A stretch of DNA of 64,000 nucleotides from Actinomycetota bacterium (GTDB lineage Bacteria > Actinomycetota > Acidimicrobiia > IMCC26256 > PALSA-610). The stretch spans positions 62,001-126,000 of the forward strand of contig SXJP01000033.1 in assembly GCA_005779395.1 (NCBI GenBank), written 5' to 3'. A program made the position numbers and the translations under genes. Shown piece after piece: positions 24,079-33,440 of the stretch. Numbering within the stretch: position 1 is the stretch's first letter; each line of letters opens with the position of its first letter. The notes beneath the pieces were generated by a model that had not been told where the DNA came from, ran no database searches, and worked only from the letters and a program-made list of their open reading frames with translations.

Positions 24079-26427
24079 ATGCTGCCGCAAGCTCTCGACG
24101 GAATTCGCATTCTTGACCTGACCCAAGGCATTGCCGGACCGCTTGGCGTGCTCTTGTTGGCAGAACACGGCGCCGATGTCGTCAAGGTCGAGCCGCCAGG
24201 TAACCAAGCACATAGCAAATATGAAGGCAGCCGTGTCTGGGATCGGTCGAGGCGTTCCGTAGCTCTCGATCTCACTACCGAGCACGGCCGCAGTTCATTC
24301 GATTCTCTAGTTGCTGCGGCCGATGTGATTGTCGAGAGTTATCTGCCTGCGACACGATCGAAGCTCGGCCTCGATTACGACCGTCTACAAGCACTAAATC
24401 CGCGCCTCATTCTCGTCTCATGTAGCGGTTACCCAGACGGCCACCGCCGCGCCAACAGATCTGGGTACGACGCACTCGTCCAAGCGAGTAGCGGCCAGAT
24501 GTGGGAGCAACCAGGTTGGCGCATGGGGCCGATCTTCTGCCATATGCCGATGCCGAGCATGGGCGCGTTCTACTTGGTCTCAATCGGAATACTTAGTGCG
24601 CTACACGCGCGCGAACGCACTGGACTCGGGCAGCATGTACGCACTTCATTGATGCAGGGTGCACTGCTTTATACGACCCAGATTTTCCAGGACATCGAGC
24701 GCGGTGGCGCTGCCACGCACGAACTCATGGGCAAGTCATACCCGCCTGGCATCCACCAGCAAATGATCTTCGAGTGCGCTAACGATGAATGGCTCCATCT
24801 GTCTGTGATGAGTGGTCTAACGCCTAAGCGAAGCCTCGATGACATCATCGGCCTCGACGATGCGCCGGACCCGTTCACGTTTATGGCCATGTCCGCGGAA
24901 GAACGCGAACACATCAACGTCGCACGCCGAGCAAAGTTCAAGACAGGTAACCGCGACGAACTCGTTGCGGAACTGCGCGCTAATAACCACGCGGTCGAAC
25001 CGATCATCCGGCCAGATGAAATTTTCGAACATCCTCAAACCATCGCGAACGACATGGTCGCCACAATTGACGATCCAGAGGTTGGTATCACCACACAGAT
25101 CGGGGTACCAATTCACCTGCAGGCAACGCCCGGAGTTGTTCGGGGACCAAGGCCTACAACTGGAACACACACCGGCGAGGTTCTTGCCGAATGGAAGCCG
25201 CGGGATCGCTCTGTGCGCGGTGTCGCCGGTGGGCTCGCCCTCGAAAACCGCAAGGTCGTCGACTTCGGCCAGTATCTCGCAGGTCCATTTGGCCCGATGA
25301 TGCTCGCCGATCTTGGCGCAGAAGTGATCAAGGTCGAACCAGTCACCGGCGATGGCATGCGCCTTGCAACGAAACCATTCTTCGGATGTCAGCGAGGCAA
25401 GAAGTCAATTGCCCTGAACCTGAAGGATCCGCGCGGCCTCGAGATCGGCCTGCAGCTGGTGGCTAACGCTGACATCGTTCACCACAACATGACCCGCGGT
25501 GTCGCTTCGAAACTCGGTATCGATTACGCCGGTTGCAAGGCCGTGAACGACAACCTCATCTATTGCAACACTTACGCCTACGGCCTCCCAGATCCGCTCG
25601 GACATTTCGGCGGACTAGACCCTCTGTATCAAGCATCGGGCGGTCTTGAGCATGCATCTGGTGCAGTCGCAGCAGGCGGGACTCCGCTGTACTACAGGTT
25701 CGGAATGTGCGACGCGTCTAACGCGCTTCTCTCGACTGTCGGTGTGCTCATTGCGCTTGCTCACCGCGACCGAACGGGCGAGGGTCAGGAGCTTTGGACC
25801 TCGCTACACGATGGTGGCGTCATCTTCTCATCAGATGTCTGGCTCGACGCGAACGGCAAGTCATGGGATCGTCCGCAGGTCGACCGCGACCTGCATGGCC
25901 TCGGGCCGTGGTATCGCCTGTATGCGACGCAGGACGACCAGTGGATCATGATTGTCGCTCCCGACTACACGACCCGTCGAACGCTTTGTGGTGTGCTCGG
26001 TATCGATATCTCCACAGCCGATGCGGCGCCAGATGTCGCCTCAGCAACTCTCGCTACTGCATTCAAGACCAAGACGGCGCGTTTCTGGAGTCGCTACTTG
26101 GACGACGCAAATGTCCCTAACGAGATCCCTATCGACACTCAAGACGGCCTTGGTGTTCTGTACGACTCAGACAACGAACGACTCGGCCTCGTCGCGTCTT
26201 ACGAACACCCGATCGTCGGCAAGCTGACGCAGTTTGGATCGCTCATCAACTTCAGCGCGACACCCGGAAAAATTTGGGGTCCACCACCACTCGCCGGCGA
26301 GCACACGCGCGAAATCTTGAACGGCGTAGGTATCCGCGATGGCGACGTCGATATGCTGCTCACGGCTGGAATCATTTATGAACCAGACACCGACCTCACC
26401 GAGTATCGGTCACGTTTCACGAACTGA
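24079..26427 (+). CDS. Fused double family III CoA-transferase (CaiB/BaiF)
   Basis: The 782-residue protein holds two CaiB/BaiF domains in tandem. Domain 1 starts LDGIRILDLTQGIAGP (residues about 5-395) and domain 2 starts LENRKVVDFGQYLAGP (about 400-780). Each repeats the N-terminal VVKVEPP or VIKVEPV nucleotide-binding strand and a C-terminal LGEHTRE-type end. Family III enzymes move CoA between carboxylic acids and act as interlocked dimers, so the fusion may be a covalently linked pseudo-dimer. TACCTT (24066-24071) lies 7 nt before the ATG and there is no Shine-Dalgarno. Context of SDR and acyl-CoA enzymes suggests steroid, bile-acid or carboxylic-acid catabolism. Confidence 0.87.
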   Translation: MLPQALDGIRILDLTQGIAGPLGVLLLAEHGADVVKVEPPGNQAHSKYEGSRVWDRSRRSVALDLTTEHGRSSFDSLVAAADVIVESYLPATRSKLGLDYDRLQALNPRLILVSCSGYPDGHRRANRSGYDALVQASSGQMWEQPGWRMGPIFCHMPMPSMGAFYLVSIGILSALHARERTGLGQHVRTSLMQGALLYTTQIFQDIERGGAATHELMGKSYPPGIHQQMIFECANDEWLHLSVMSGLTPKRSLDDIIGLDDAPDPFTFMAMSAEEREHINVARRAKFKTGNRDELVAELRANNHAVEPIIRPDEIFEHPQTIANDMVATIDDPEVGITTQIGVPIHLQATPGVVRGPRPTTGTHTGEVLAEWKPRDRSVRGVAGGLALENRKVVDFGQYLAGPFGPMMLADLGAEVIKVEPVTGDGMRLATKPFFGCQRGKKSIALNLKDPRGLEIGLQLVANADIVHHNMTRGVASKLGIDYAGCKAVNDNLIYCNTYAYGLPDPLGHFGGLDPLYQASGGLEHASGAVAAGGTPLYYRFGMCDASNALLSTVGVLIALAHRDRTGEGQELWTSLHDGGVIFSSDVWLDANGKSWDRPQVDRDLHGLGPWYRLYATQDDQWIMIVAPDYTTRRTLCGVLGIDISTADAAPDVASATLATAFKTKTARFWSRYLDDANVPNEIPIDTQDGLGVLYDSDNERLGLVASYEHPIVGKLTQFGSLINFSATPGKIWGPPPLAGEHTREILNGVGIRDGDVDMLLTAGIIYEPDTDLTEYRSRFTN

Positions 26428-26438
26428 CTCAGCAACCA

Positions 26439-26990
26439 ATGCCTGTACAAAAGTTTGCACGACCAAAAATACTCAGCCCCACATCTCAAGCCGGAGCCAT
26501 CGGCGAGACCCTTATCCCTGCCGACTTGTACTTCGTCAGCAAAACCCCTTCGGTAATTATCGGTATGGCGTATCCGGCTCGTCTTGACTTCGCACGACTG
26601 GCCACAACCGGCGTTGGCCACATCGTGTGTCTTACCGATCACGAGTTCGCGCGGTACGACGCGTCGCCCATTCGGGTTACAGCAATCCAGTTACAGGATC
26701 TCTGGACCGCAAAGCTGCCGGCCGATGTCGAACTCGAGACCGAACGAGTCAACACAGCTGCAACAGCGGTAGTCGATTCAGTTCTTGCCGGAGAAGGCGT
26801 GGCGGTTCACTGTCACGGAGGTCGAGGGCGCACCGGCACCGTACTTGGCGTCGCCCTCGTTCGACTCGGCCATGACCCGACTGCAATAGTCGACTACCTC
26901 AATGCGCTACACAAATGGCGAAGCAAAGCTGGCTGGCCGGAGAGCACATGGCAAGCAGAAGTCGTGATGGCAGCCTCTAGTGCCCCGTGA
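26439..26990 (+). CDS. Dual-specificity / protein-tyrosine phosphatase-like protein
   Basis: The 183-residue protein carries the PTP loop VHCHGGRGRTGT, an exact H-C-x5-R-T signature with the nucleophilic Cys and phosphate-binding Arg. The upstream VGHIVCLTDHEFARY strand matches cyclin-dependent kinase inhibitor 3 and DSP-type folds. It may dephosphorylate a protein, RNA 5' end or small molecule. It starts 11 bases after the CoA-transferase stop and is probably co-transcribed with it. A later in-frame ATG exists but would remove the first strands. Confidence 0.8.
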   Translation: MPVQKFARPKILSPTSQAGAIGETLIPADLYFVSKTPSVIIGMAYPARLDFARLATTGVGHIVCLTDHEFARYDASPIRVTAIQLQDLWTAKLPADVELETERVNTAATAVVDSVLAGEGVAVHCHGGRGRTGTVLGVALVRLGHDPTAIVDYLNALHKWRSKAGWPESTWQAEVVMAASSAP

Positions 26991-27017
26991 CCTAACCCGC
27001 GGGCCTGATCACTGATC

Positions 27018-27046
27018 TTGTGCGTCGGTGCGGATCGTGGCAGAAT
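27018..27046 (+). promoter_or_regulatory. Promoter of trpB2 (leaderless)
   Basis: TTGTGC (27018-27023) and CAGAAT (27041-27046) are 17 bases apart. The ATG at 27054 lies 7 nt after the -10 and no Shine-Dalgarno is present. The geometry predicts transcription from or next to the start codon. Confidence 0.45.
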
Positions 27047-27053
27047 CGCCGGC

Positions 27054-28316
27054 ATGACCGAACAGACTCGCTTCGACCTCCCCCAATCAGCCATTCCGAC
27101 TGCCTGGTACAACGCGTTGCCGGACCTCCCGGAGCCGCTGGCACCGCCGCTACACCCGGGAACGCGTGAACCTGTCGGCCCCGACGATCTCGCACCGCTT
27201 TTCCCGATGGCGCTGATCGAACAGGAAATGACCGGTGCTCCGTGGATCGATGTGCCCGGCGAGGTGCTCGACATCCTCCGGCTATGGCGCCCCACGCCAC
27301 TCGTGCGCGCCCGCCGACTCGAACAGGCGCTGGGCACACCGGCGCGTATCTATTACAAGGACGAGTCCGTGTCGCCAGCAGGGTCTCACAAACCCAACAC
27401 GGCCGTGCCACAGGCTTACTACAACAAACTCGACGGCACAAAGCGGCTCACGACCGAGACAGGCGCGGGCCAATGGGGCAGCAGCCTTGCCTTCGCGTGT
27501 GCGCAGTTCGACCTCGAATGCAAGGTCTACATGGTGCGCGCAAGTTACGAACAGAAGCCATACCGCCGCATGCTGATGGAGACTTGGGGCTCAACAGTGG
27601 TTCCATCACCCATCGACGACCCGAGCCACCCCGGCAGCCTTGGCGCCGCGATCTCAGACGCTGTGCGCGACGCCGTCGGGCGCGAAGACACGCACTACTC
27701 GCTCGGGTCGGTGCTCAACCACGTGCTGTTGCACCAAACGATGATTGGCATCGAAGCGAAGGAACAACTCGCAAAAGCTGGTGAATCGCATCCAGACGTC
27801 GTCATCGGTTCGTGCGGAGGTGGCTCAAATCTCGGCGGTATAGCGCTGCCGTTCATGACCGACTCCCGAGTACGCCTGCTAGCCATTGAGCCATCGAGTT
27901 GTCCGACGCTGACCGAAGGCAAATTCGACTACGACTTCGGCGACGTCGCAGGCATGACACCGCTCATGAACATGTACACACTCGGACATGACTTCGTCCC
28001 ACCGTCGATTCACGCTGGTGGTCTGCGCTACCACGGCGACTCCCCTGTCATCTCGCTGCTCGTGCACGCTGGCCGCATGGAGGCCGCCGCTTACCCTCAG
28101 TCGAAGACCTTCGACGCCGCGGTTCAGTTCGCTCGTAGCGAAGGCAAGATCCCGGCGCCCGAGACGGGTCACGCAATCCGTGGCGTCATCGACGAGGCGT
28201 TGCGTTGCAAGGAAGAGGGACGCGACGAAGTGTTGCTGTTCAACTACAGCGGACACGGCTTCCTCGACCTTTCGGCGTACGACGACTACAACAAGGGCCG
28301 ACTCCTCGACGCCTGA
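27054..28316 (+). CDS. Tryptophan synthase beta chain 2-type PLP enzyme (TrpB2)
   Basis: The 420-residue protein matches the TrpB-like family with a long N-terminal extension ([28 protein letters not shown]). The PLP lysine is in [12 protein letters not shown], the phosphate loop in [11 protein letters not shown], and the tail is [17 protein letters not shown]. TrpB2 condenses indole and serine, or phosphoserine in some lineages, often without TrpA; no trpA is present here. Short samples of this gene run near 62-75% GC against about 45-57% in samples of flanking genes, so acquisition from a GC-richer donor is possible. Confidence 0.88.
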   Translation: MTEQTRFDLPQSAIPTAWYNALPDLPEPLAPPLHPGTREPVGPDDLAPLFPMALIEQEMTGAPWIDVPGEVLDILRLWRPTPLVRARRLEQALGTPARIYYKDESVSPAGSHKPNTAVPQAYYNKLDGTKRLTTETGAGQWGSSLAFACAQFDLECKVYMVRASYEQKPYRRMLMETWGSTVVPSPIDDPSHPGSLGAAISDAVRDAVGREDTHYSLGSVLNHVLLHQTMIGIEAKEQLAKAGESHPDVVIGSCGGGSNLGGIALPFMTDSRVRLLAIEPSSCPTLTEGKFDYDFGDVAGMTPLMNMYTLGHDFVPPSIHAGGLRYHGDSPVISLLVHAGRMEAAAYPQSKTFDAAVQFARSEGKIPAPETGHAIRGVIDEALRCKEEGRDEVLLFNYSGHGFLDLSAYDDYNKGRLLDA

Positions 28317-28368
28317 TCTCAAGTCCGATGCGCACCTGCGTCATTGACCCACCACATCTAGCTGACGC

Positions 28369-29928
28369 GTGGCCGAGATAAACCATTTGATCATCCACGG
28401 TGGCCCGATCGTCACAATCGATAAGTCGACGATCGAAAATGGAGCGGTCGTAGTACGTGACGGACGCATCACTGAGGTAGTCAACGATCTCGCCGCGATT
28501 GCCGACCGTCCGGGCGAACGCTACGACCTAGCCGGTCGCACGCTCGTGCCAGGTTTCATCGACGCTCATAACCACCTGTCAGTGGCAGCGCTCCACCCAG
28601 TTTTCGGCGACGCTACGGATGTGCGTACCGAGGCCGACCTGGTAGCACTCGTGCAAACACATGCCGCTGAGCAACCCGAAGCGGAATACTTGCGACTGCA
28701 CAGTTGGGACGACACGAAGTGCGATTTCGCTCTCGACCGGCACCTGCTTGATCGAATCGACAATCTTGCCGATCATCCAATTGTCGTTGCGCATTCTTCG
28801 CTGCACCAATGCGTCGCAAATAGCGCAGCTCTCGATCGCATCGGCGTCGCGATGAGAACACCTGACCCCCCCGGCGGCGAGATCTCACGCGACACTCAAG
28901 GCGCTCCAACCGGATTACTTCAAGAGACCGCTTGGAGCGAAGCGCATCGCCGTTCGCTCATCGCCTACGCCGATCCCGATCGATGGGAAATGCTTATCGC
29001 TCAACGTGCTCGAGCGCTCATACGCACAGGAATCACTTCTGTGCACGACGCCGCGTGCGCGCCTGATGCCGAGGCCCGTTATATGGCGATGGCCGACTCA
29101 GGCGACCTACCGATTTCCGTTGTCGCAATGCCACACTCGGCCGCATTGTTGCGCAACGACCTGCTTGAACGCCTCGACGGTCCGGTCACGGGTGACGGCG
29201 ACGCGAAGGTGAGGGTCGGAGCCGTAAAGCTGTTCGCTGACGGCGGCATCGCTATCGCCCTCGACGTGACGATGAACGGAAATCCAATCCGACACGGTCA
29301 TTTGATGGACGACTTGCAAGCGTGTGCACGACGCGCAGTCGACCGCGGGTATCGGATCGCCGTTCATGCCGTCGGCAACCGTGGCGTCGACCACGCGCTC
29401 GACACCTTCGCTGACCTCGCCAGAGCGCACCCTGGTCGGGACCACCGATTCCGACTCGAACATGCTGGCGTGACCGGCCCAGACCAGTGGCGCCGAACGG
29501 CCGACCTAGATGCAATTGGAGTCGTTCAACCTGGCTTCGTAGAGCATTTCGGCATCAGCAGCAGTGGCGTGACCTTCGATGATCATCACTGGCTCGCATT
29601 CGCCGGGCTAGCAGCGGCGGGAGTGCGACTCGCAGGGTCGAGCGATGATCCGTGTGCGCCCGTCGCTCCGCTCTGGTGCATCGATAAAGGCGTGTTTCGC
29701 ACTACATCGACTGGCTTAACACTTGAGGCCAACCAGAGCGTTGCGTTTGAGTCGTGGTTACGCGCCTACACACTCGATGCCGCATACGCCGGCGGCCAGG
29801 AAGATGAGCGAGGAAGCATCACGGGGGGGAAGGTCGCGGATTTCGTCGAGATCGCCAACCTCGACGAATGCACAACACGGTCGGTAGCGGCTACATGGAT
29901 CGGCGGACAGCGGGTTTTCGTAGCTTGA
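28369..29928 (+). CDS. YtcJ-like metal-dependent amidohydrolase
   Basis: The 519-residue protein starts at GTG 28369. It has the amidohydrolase HxH in GFIDAHNHLSV, IPVVAHSSLHQ-type and TGLLQETAW segments, GAVKLFADGGIA (metal lysine/acidic strand), RIAVHAVGNRGVDHAL, LEHAGV and the final GSSDDPCAPVAPL with metal Asp. This is the COG1574/amidohydrolase 3 family, whose members hydrolyse amides or imides of unknown identity. It stands alone between trpB2 and the convergent protease gene. Confidence 0.82.
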   Translation: MAEINHLIIHGGPIVTIDKSTIENGAVVVRDGRITEVVNDLAAIADRPGERYDLAGRTLVPGFIDAHNHLSVAALHPVFGDATDVRTEADLVALVQTHAAEQPEAEYLRLHSWDDTKCDFALDRHLLDRIDNLADHPIVVAHSSLHQCVANSAALDRIGVAMRTPDPPGGEISRDTQGAPTGLLQETAWSEAHRRSLIAYADPDRWEMLIAQRARALIRTGITSVHDAACAPDAEARYMAMADSGDLPISVVAMPHSAALLRNDLLERLDGPVTGDGDAKVRVGAVKLFADGGIAIALDVTMNGNPIRHGHLMDDLQACARRAVDRGYRIAVHAVGNRGVDHALDTFADLARAHPGRDHRFRLEHAGVTGPDQWRRTADLDAIGVVQPGFVEHFGISSSGVTFDDHHWLAFAGLAAAGVRLAGSSDDPCAPVAPLWCIDKGVFRTTSTGLTLEANQSVAFESWLRAYTLDAAYAGGQEDERGSITGGKVADFVEIANLDECTTRSVAATWIGGQRVFVA

Positions 29929-30013
29929 TCTACACCTGTCCGCGGACTTCGCGTCTACGACTCAGCTCCAGCCTGGTGTCGGAGGTTTTCGCAGCCTCTA
30001 GCCAATCAAACCC

Positions 30014-31975
30014 TTAGGTCAGCGTGAGAAGGTCTACAGCTATCGACTTGGAGAGTTTCTTGCTCCCGAAGTACTTCGCTGTGCCGAAGGAGAACACCGC
30101 ACCGTTCCGCGTCAGGATGTAGTAACCGTCGCCGCCAGACACCGAGCGAAGTTTCCGACCATGACGCCCAACGCCAGCAGCGTAGGTGCTGAGACTTCCG
30201 AGTGTCTCGGTGCCGTACGCCGACACGGTGCCGTCGCCGCGCACGGCCCAGAAACCGCTCTCGTCTGCTGATAGCGAGAACGAGACTGCTCCATGGCCAA
30301 CGTTGTCGACCTGCATTACTTCGCGCCCCTCTGCATCACCGAACGGAAACGCTTCACCGTTCTTCACAAGAATCCAGTAGCCAGCGCCGCTGCTCGTAAT
30401 TTCGATATCGCGAGCGACCGTGCCGGCTGGCGCTGACCCGTAGTTCATCGCCGCGCCGAATGCATATACAGACCCGTTGGCTGTCAACATGAGGTAGCCG
30501 TCACCGGTCAGGTTTGCCGTCATCGCTACAACAGGACTAGTGACCCACGATCCATATATCTGGCCGTGATTCACCGCATCGCCGAATGCAAATATCCGAC
30601 CGTTACGCGTAGCCAGCCAGTAGCCCTCGCCAGAGGCAGTTAGCGCCGCAGCCACAACCGGCGACCCGACTGGGAATCCGTTGAGGTCACCGTGATGGGC
30701 AGCGGCACCGTGAGCCCAAACGTTGCCATTGCTGGTCACAACGAGGTAACCGCGACCCTCATCGCCGCCAGTCGGAAGCGCAATCGCCGAAGCATTCGCT
30801 GGGTCGATGATTCCGTTGCCGTACTCAGGGTCGTGTCCCGCTGGTCCAAGGTTGTTTGCCGTCGTTTCGATTCGACGCCGTACTTGCTCGGACGTGAATG
30901 TTGGGTTATTCGCGAATACGAGCGCAGCTGTTGCAGCCACATACGGCGTCGCCATTGATGTACCGCTCATGTAGGCGTACGCACTGTCGCTTGAGTGCCA
31001 TGTGCTGAGGATGCCATCGCCCGGCGCAACGACATCCACGTATTCGGCGTAGTTAGAGAACGTTGATCGGACCATGTTCGAAGACACGGAACCGACGGCA
31101 ATCGACTCGGGAAACGCTCCTGGATAAAGCGGAGCGTTGTCGACCGCAGCGTTGTTGCCAGCTGCAGCGACGACTACGACATCGTGTTCGATCGCGTACC
31201 GGATCGCGGCTTGACTCGCATTAGATGGCGTCGTACCGCCTAGCGAAAGATTTATGACGTTTGCGCCGTGGTCAGTTGCCCAAATGATTCCTTCGGCAAC
31301 ATTCGACGAGAAACCAGATCCGTTCTCATCTAGGACTCGAATCGGCAAGATCTTGACACCGGGTGCACCGCCAACGATTCCGACACCATTGGTTCGTGAG
31401 GCGATGATCCCTGCGACGTGGGTGCCGTGACCGTTCTGGTCGTTGCTGCCGTCACCACTGTCTGTCACGAGATCAATTCCTGTGAGGGTCGCTCCGGCCA
31501 AGTCCTGATGGGTCTTGCGCACTCCGGAGTCGACAACAGCTACAACGACTCCTGTCCCAGTTGTCCTTGTCCATGCCGAACGGAAGGATGTCGAGCTTGA
31601 ACTGAGCGCCCACTGCTGGTATTCGAGTGGGTCGCCTACCGATGCCACCGGAGTATCGATCTCTACTGCGATCGCTCCTTCGTCGAGAGCGAGTTCCGAC
31701 AAGGCAGCAGCTTCACCCTTAGTGGCAGCGTGGAATCGAATGATCTCGAGGTCGTCGCCGACCTGATCGACGGCGAACATTGCGACGCCATTGGAAGTCG
31801 GGTCGACGACTGCGCCCGTAGGTTCTGCCCCTGCAGCCTCAAGCAAGTCGGCGAGGCTCGCCCCTGAGGCCGTTTCGGCTGCAGCTGAGCTTCGTGCCCC
31901 GAAGGTTGTCCCTGCTAGCCCTATCAATGCCGCACAAAGAGTTGCGCTGACCGCTTTTAGTGTTGCTTGATTCAT
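30014..31975 (-). CDS. Secreted subtilase (S8) with six C-terminal propeller-like repeats
   Basis: The 653-residue protein starts MNQATLKAVSATLCAAL, giving a Sec signal peptide ending near RSSAAA. A prosegment (about 35-115) is followed by the S8 catalytic domain with D149 (VVDSGV), H183 (NGHGTHVAG), N274 (AAAGNN) and S340 (SGTSMATP). Residues from about 408 to the end hold six repeats of about 42 residues, each G(Y/F)xxxxxNGxxxxxG: GYLVV, GYWLA, GYLML, GYWIL, GFWAV and GYYIL. Such repeats are common on actinobacterial secreted proteins and are likely to form a six-bladed propeller that binds cell wall or substrate. An upstream in-frame ATG exists but would bury the signal peptide. Confidence 0.88.
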   Translation of the reverse strand: MNQATLKAVSATLCAALIGLAGTTFGARSSAAAETASGASLADLLEAAGAEPTGAVVDPTSNGVAMFAVDQVGDDLEIIRFHAATKGEAAALSELALDEGAIAVEIDTPVASVGDPLEYQQWALSSSSTSFRSAWTRTTGTGVVVAVVDSGVRKTHQDLAGATLTGIDLVTDSGDGSNDQNGHGTHVAGIIASRTNGVGIVGGAPGVKILPIRVLDENGSGFSSNVAEGIIWATDHGANVINLSLGGTTPSNASQAAIRYAIEHDVVVVAAAGNNAAVDNAPLYPGAFPESIAVGSVSSNMVRSTFSNYAEYVDVVAPGDGILSTWHSSDSAYAYMSGTSMATPYVAATAALVFANNPTFTSEQVRRRIETTANNLGPAGHDPEYGNGIIDPANASAIALPTGGDEGRGYLVVTSNGNVWAHGAAAHHGDLNGFPVGSPVVAAALTASGEGYWLATRNGRIFAFGDAVNHGQIYGSWVTSPVVAMTANLTGDGYLMLTANGSVYAFGAAMNYGSAPAGTVARDIEITSSGAGYWILVKNGEAFPFGDAEGREVMQVDNVGHGAVSFSLSADESGFWAVRGDGTVSAYGTETLGSLSTYAAGVGRHGRKLRSVSGGDGYYILTRNGAVFSFGTAKYFGSKKLSKSIAVDLLTLT

Positions 31976-32082
31976 ATTCCACCCGAAAATTCGCCCCAAT
32001 ATTGGTGTTTCGCGGTGTTTACAGCCCCCCGACAGCATCACCATGCGTGAGTTTTCGGCGTTCTCAGAGCGGAACATGACAC

Positions 32083-32120
32083 GAAATTTAGAAATTTGCC
32101 ACTCTCGGTGGTTGAAATTT
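32083..32120 (-). terminator. Hairpin built on GAAATTT repeats between the HDOD and protease genes
   Basis: AAATTT (32092-32097) and AAATTT (32115-32120) pair, followed inward by CCAC (32099-32102) with GTGG (32108-32111), leaving a 5-nt loop. A third copy of GAAATTT sits at 32083-32089. It lies downstream of the HDOD stop and upstream of the protease gene on the same strand. It could end HDOD transcription or serve as an operator for the protease gene. Confidence 0.4.
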
Positions 32121-32155
32121 CGTGGGCGGTCGCTCAGCCGCGAATTTCTAGGTGG

Positions 32156-32998
32156 TCAGACCTCGAAACGAGCAAGCACCTCAGCAAAACGTCCTTCGAC
32201 AACTGTGCATATCTCATCGAAGTCAGCGGCAGACAGGCCAAGTTCTGCCATTGCGTGGGCGAAGGTCTCAACATCAGCATTGTCTTCGCGGTGGCCAGCC
32301 ACGACGTTGGCGATGACGTCGCTGAGATATACGCCATAACAAATGGATTCCACTCCAAGCGCAGGTGAATGGTGATAACAGATTCCCCGCACCAAAGAGT
32401 CGGGCAAACTCCATATCTGGGCGATCAGTCCGCCGAGTTCGGCATGGTGGACACCAAGCAATTCGTACTCGGCCTGCATCCGAGTAAGTCCGCCGTTGTC
32501 ATGCGCGACGGCTAGCGCTTTTAATAGTTCCTCACTAAGAAACCTGCACATGACAAGTTTGCCTACGTCATGCAACAGAGCGGCAGTAATTGTCTCTGGT
32601 GGCAATCGCTGTCGAGAATGCTTCAAGAGAAGTTCTGCAGCCAACGAAGCCGCAACGGAGTGATTCCAAAGATCGCCCTCTGCAAGGCCGTACTCAGGAA
32701 TGTCGCGCGTGAAACGCGACTTCACTTTGGCGCTTAGAGCAATCGAGAAAACCGTTGAGGTACCTAGTCGAATAACCGCGTCCTTGACGTTCGTGGTTTC
32801 TGTTCGGCTAGCGCTCCACGACGAGTTCGCCGCGCGCAGAAGCGACGCAGTGAGCGCTTGGTCGTACTGCACGACATCGGTCACTACCGTCAGATCCGGC
32901 GGAGTGTCGCTACACACCATTACGGCTAGGCGCGTGATACTGACCGGTAGTGGTTCAAGACAACTCGCGGCCTGTGCGAGTTCGTCAAGGTCGATCAC
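32156..32998 (-). CDS. HDOD-domain signalling protein
   Basis: The 280-residue protein starts at GTG 32998 with CGGAGGC 7 bases upstream. The HDOD fold is evident from YDQALTASLLRAANSS, VKDAVIRLGTSTVFSIAL, ALLHDVGKLVM and GVHHAELGGLIAQIW then ICYHHSP. The HD pair is retained in LLHDVG, which is not always the case in HDOD proteins, so phosphohydrolase activity cannot be ruled out. Such proteins act in stress, motility or cyclic-dinucleotide signalling. No transmembrane segment or partner is visible, and no HDOD-linked regulator is adjacent. Confidence 0.85.
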   Translation of the reverse strand: MIDLDELAQAASCLEPLPVSITRLAVMVCSDTPPDLTVVTDVVQYDQALTASLLRAANSSWSASRTETTNVKDAVIRLGTSTVFSIALSAKVKSRFTRDIPEYGLAEGDLWNHSVAASLAAELLLKHSRQRLPPETITAALLHDVGKLVMCRFLSEELLKALAVAHDNGGLTRMQAEYELLGVHHAELGGLIAQIWSLPDSLVRGICYHHSPALGVESICYGVYLSDVIANVVAGHREDNADVETFAHAMAELGLSAADFDEICTVVEGRFAEVLARFEV

Positions 32999-33134
32999 GA
33001 GAAGCCTCCGAAAATCGAATCATTCTCTGGTCAGATCGGCCTACAGGTGTCGCTGTTGAGTGACCCGCGAGGACTCGCATCATGTCGTGATAAGTCGTCC
33101 GTTAGAAACGACGGAAAGTGCCGTGAGTGTGACG

Positions 33135-33392
33135 TCAGATTCCGGGATCTTCACCGATCTCGCGAAGTGCTGCACCGAGCGCAGCGCGCAGACGTCTAGC
33201 TGTAACTGGCGCCATGTGGGCAACTAGGCCGTAGCCCGCGCGACCATGTTCCTCGGTAGTTAGCAGCACCCGTAGTTCCCCTACGCCACAACCATCGCAA
33301 TCGTCGGAGAGGCCAACAGCCCACGAGACAGCAGGTCGCTCAGGGTCGCTGGTGGGGTGGTCATCTATCGCGTCGTCTATCGATCGTCTCAC
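33135..33392 (-). CDS. Small conserved-looking protein, unknown function
   Basis: This is an 85-residue ORF with a GTG start at 33392 and TGA stop. It has good actinobacterial codon usage and an alternating pattern (GELRVLLTTEEHGRAGYGL) followed by a helical MAPVTARRLRAALGAALREIGE, as in real small cytosolic proteins. One CDGCG motif could bind a metal but lacks a partner. No Shine-Dalgarno sequence is obvious. It lies between the YhhN and HDOD genes on the same strand, 48 and 136 bases away. I do not recognise the family. Confidence 0.5.
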   Translation of the reverse strand: MRRSIDDAIDDHPTSDPERPAVSWAVGLSDDCDGCGVGELRVLLTTEEHGRAGYGLVAHMAPVTARRLRAALGAALREIGEDPGI

Positions 33393-33440
33393 AGTCGCAG
33401 TCTCGCGCCAGCGACTCGGGCCGGGCTGACAACGATTGCC

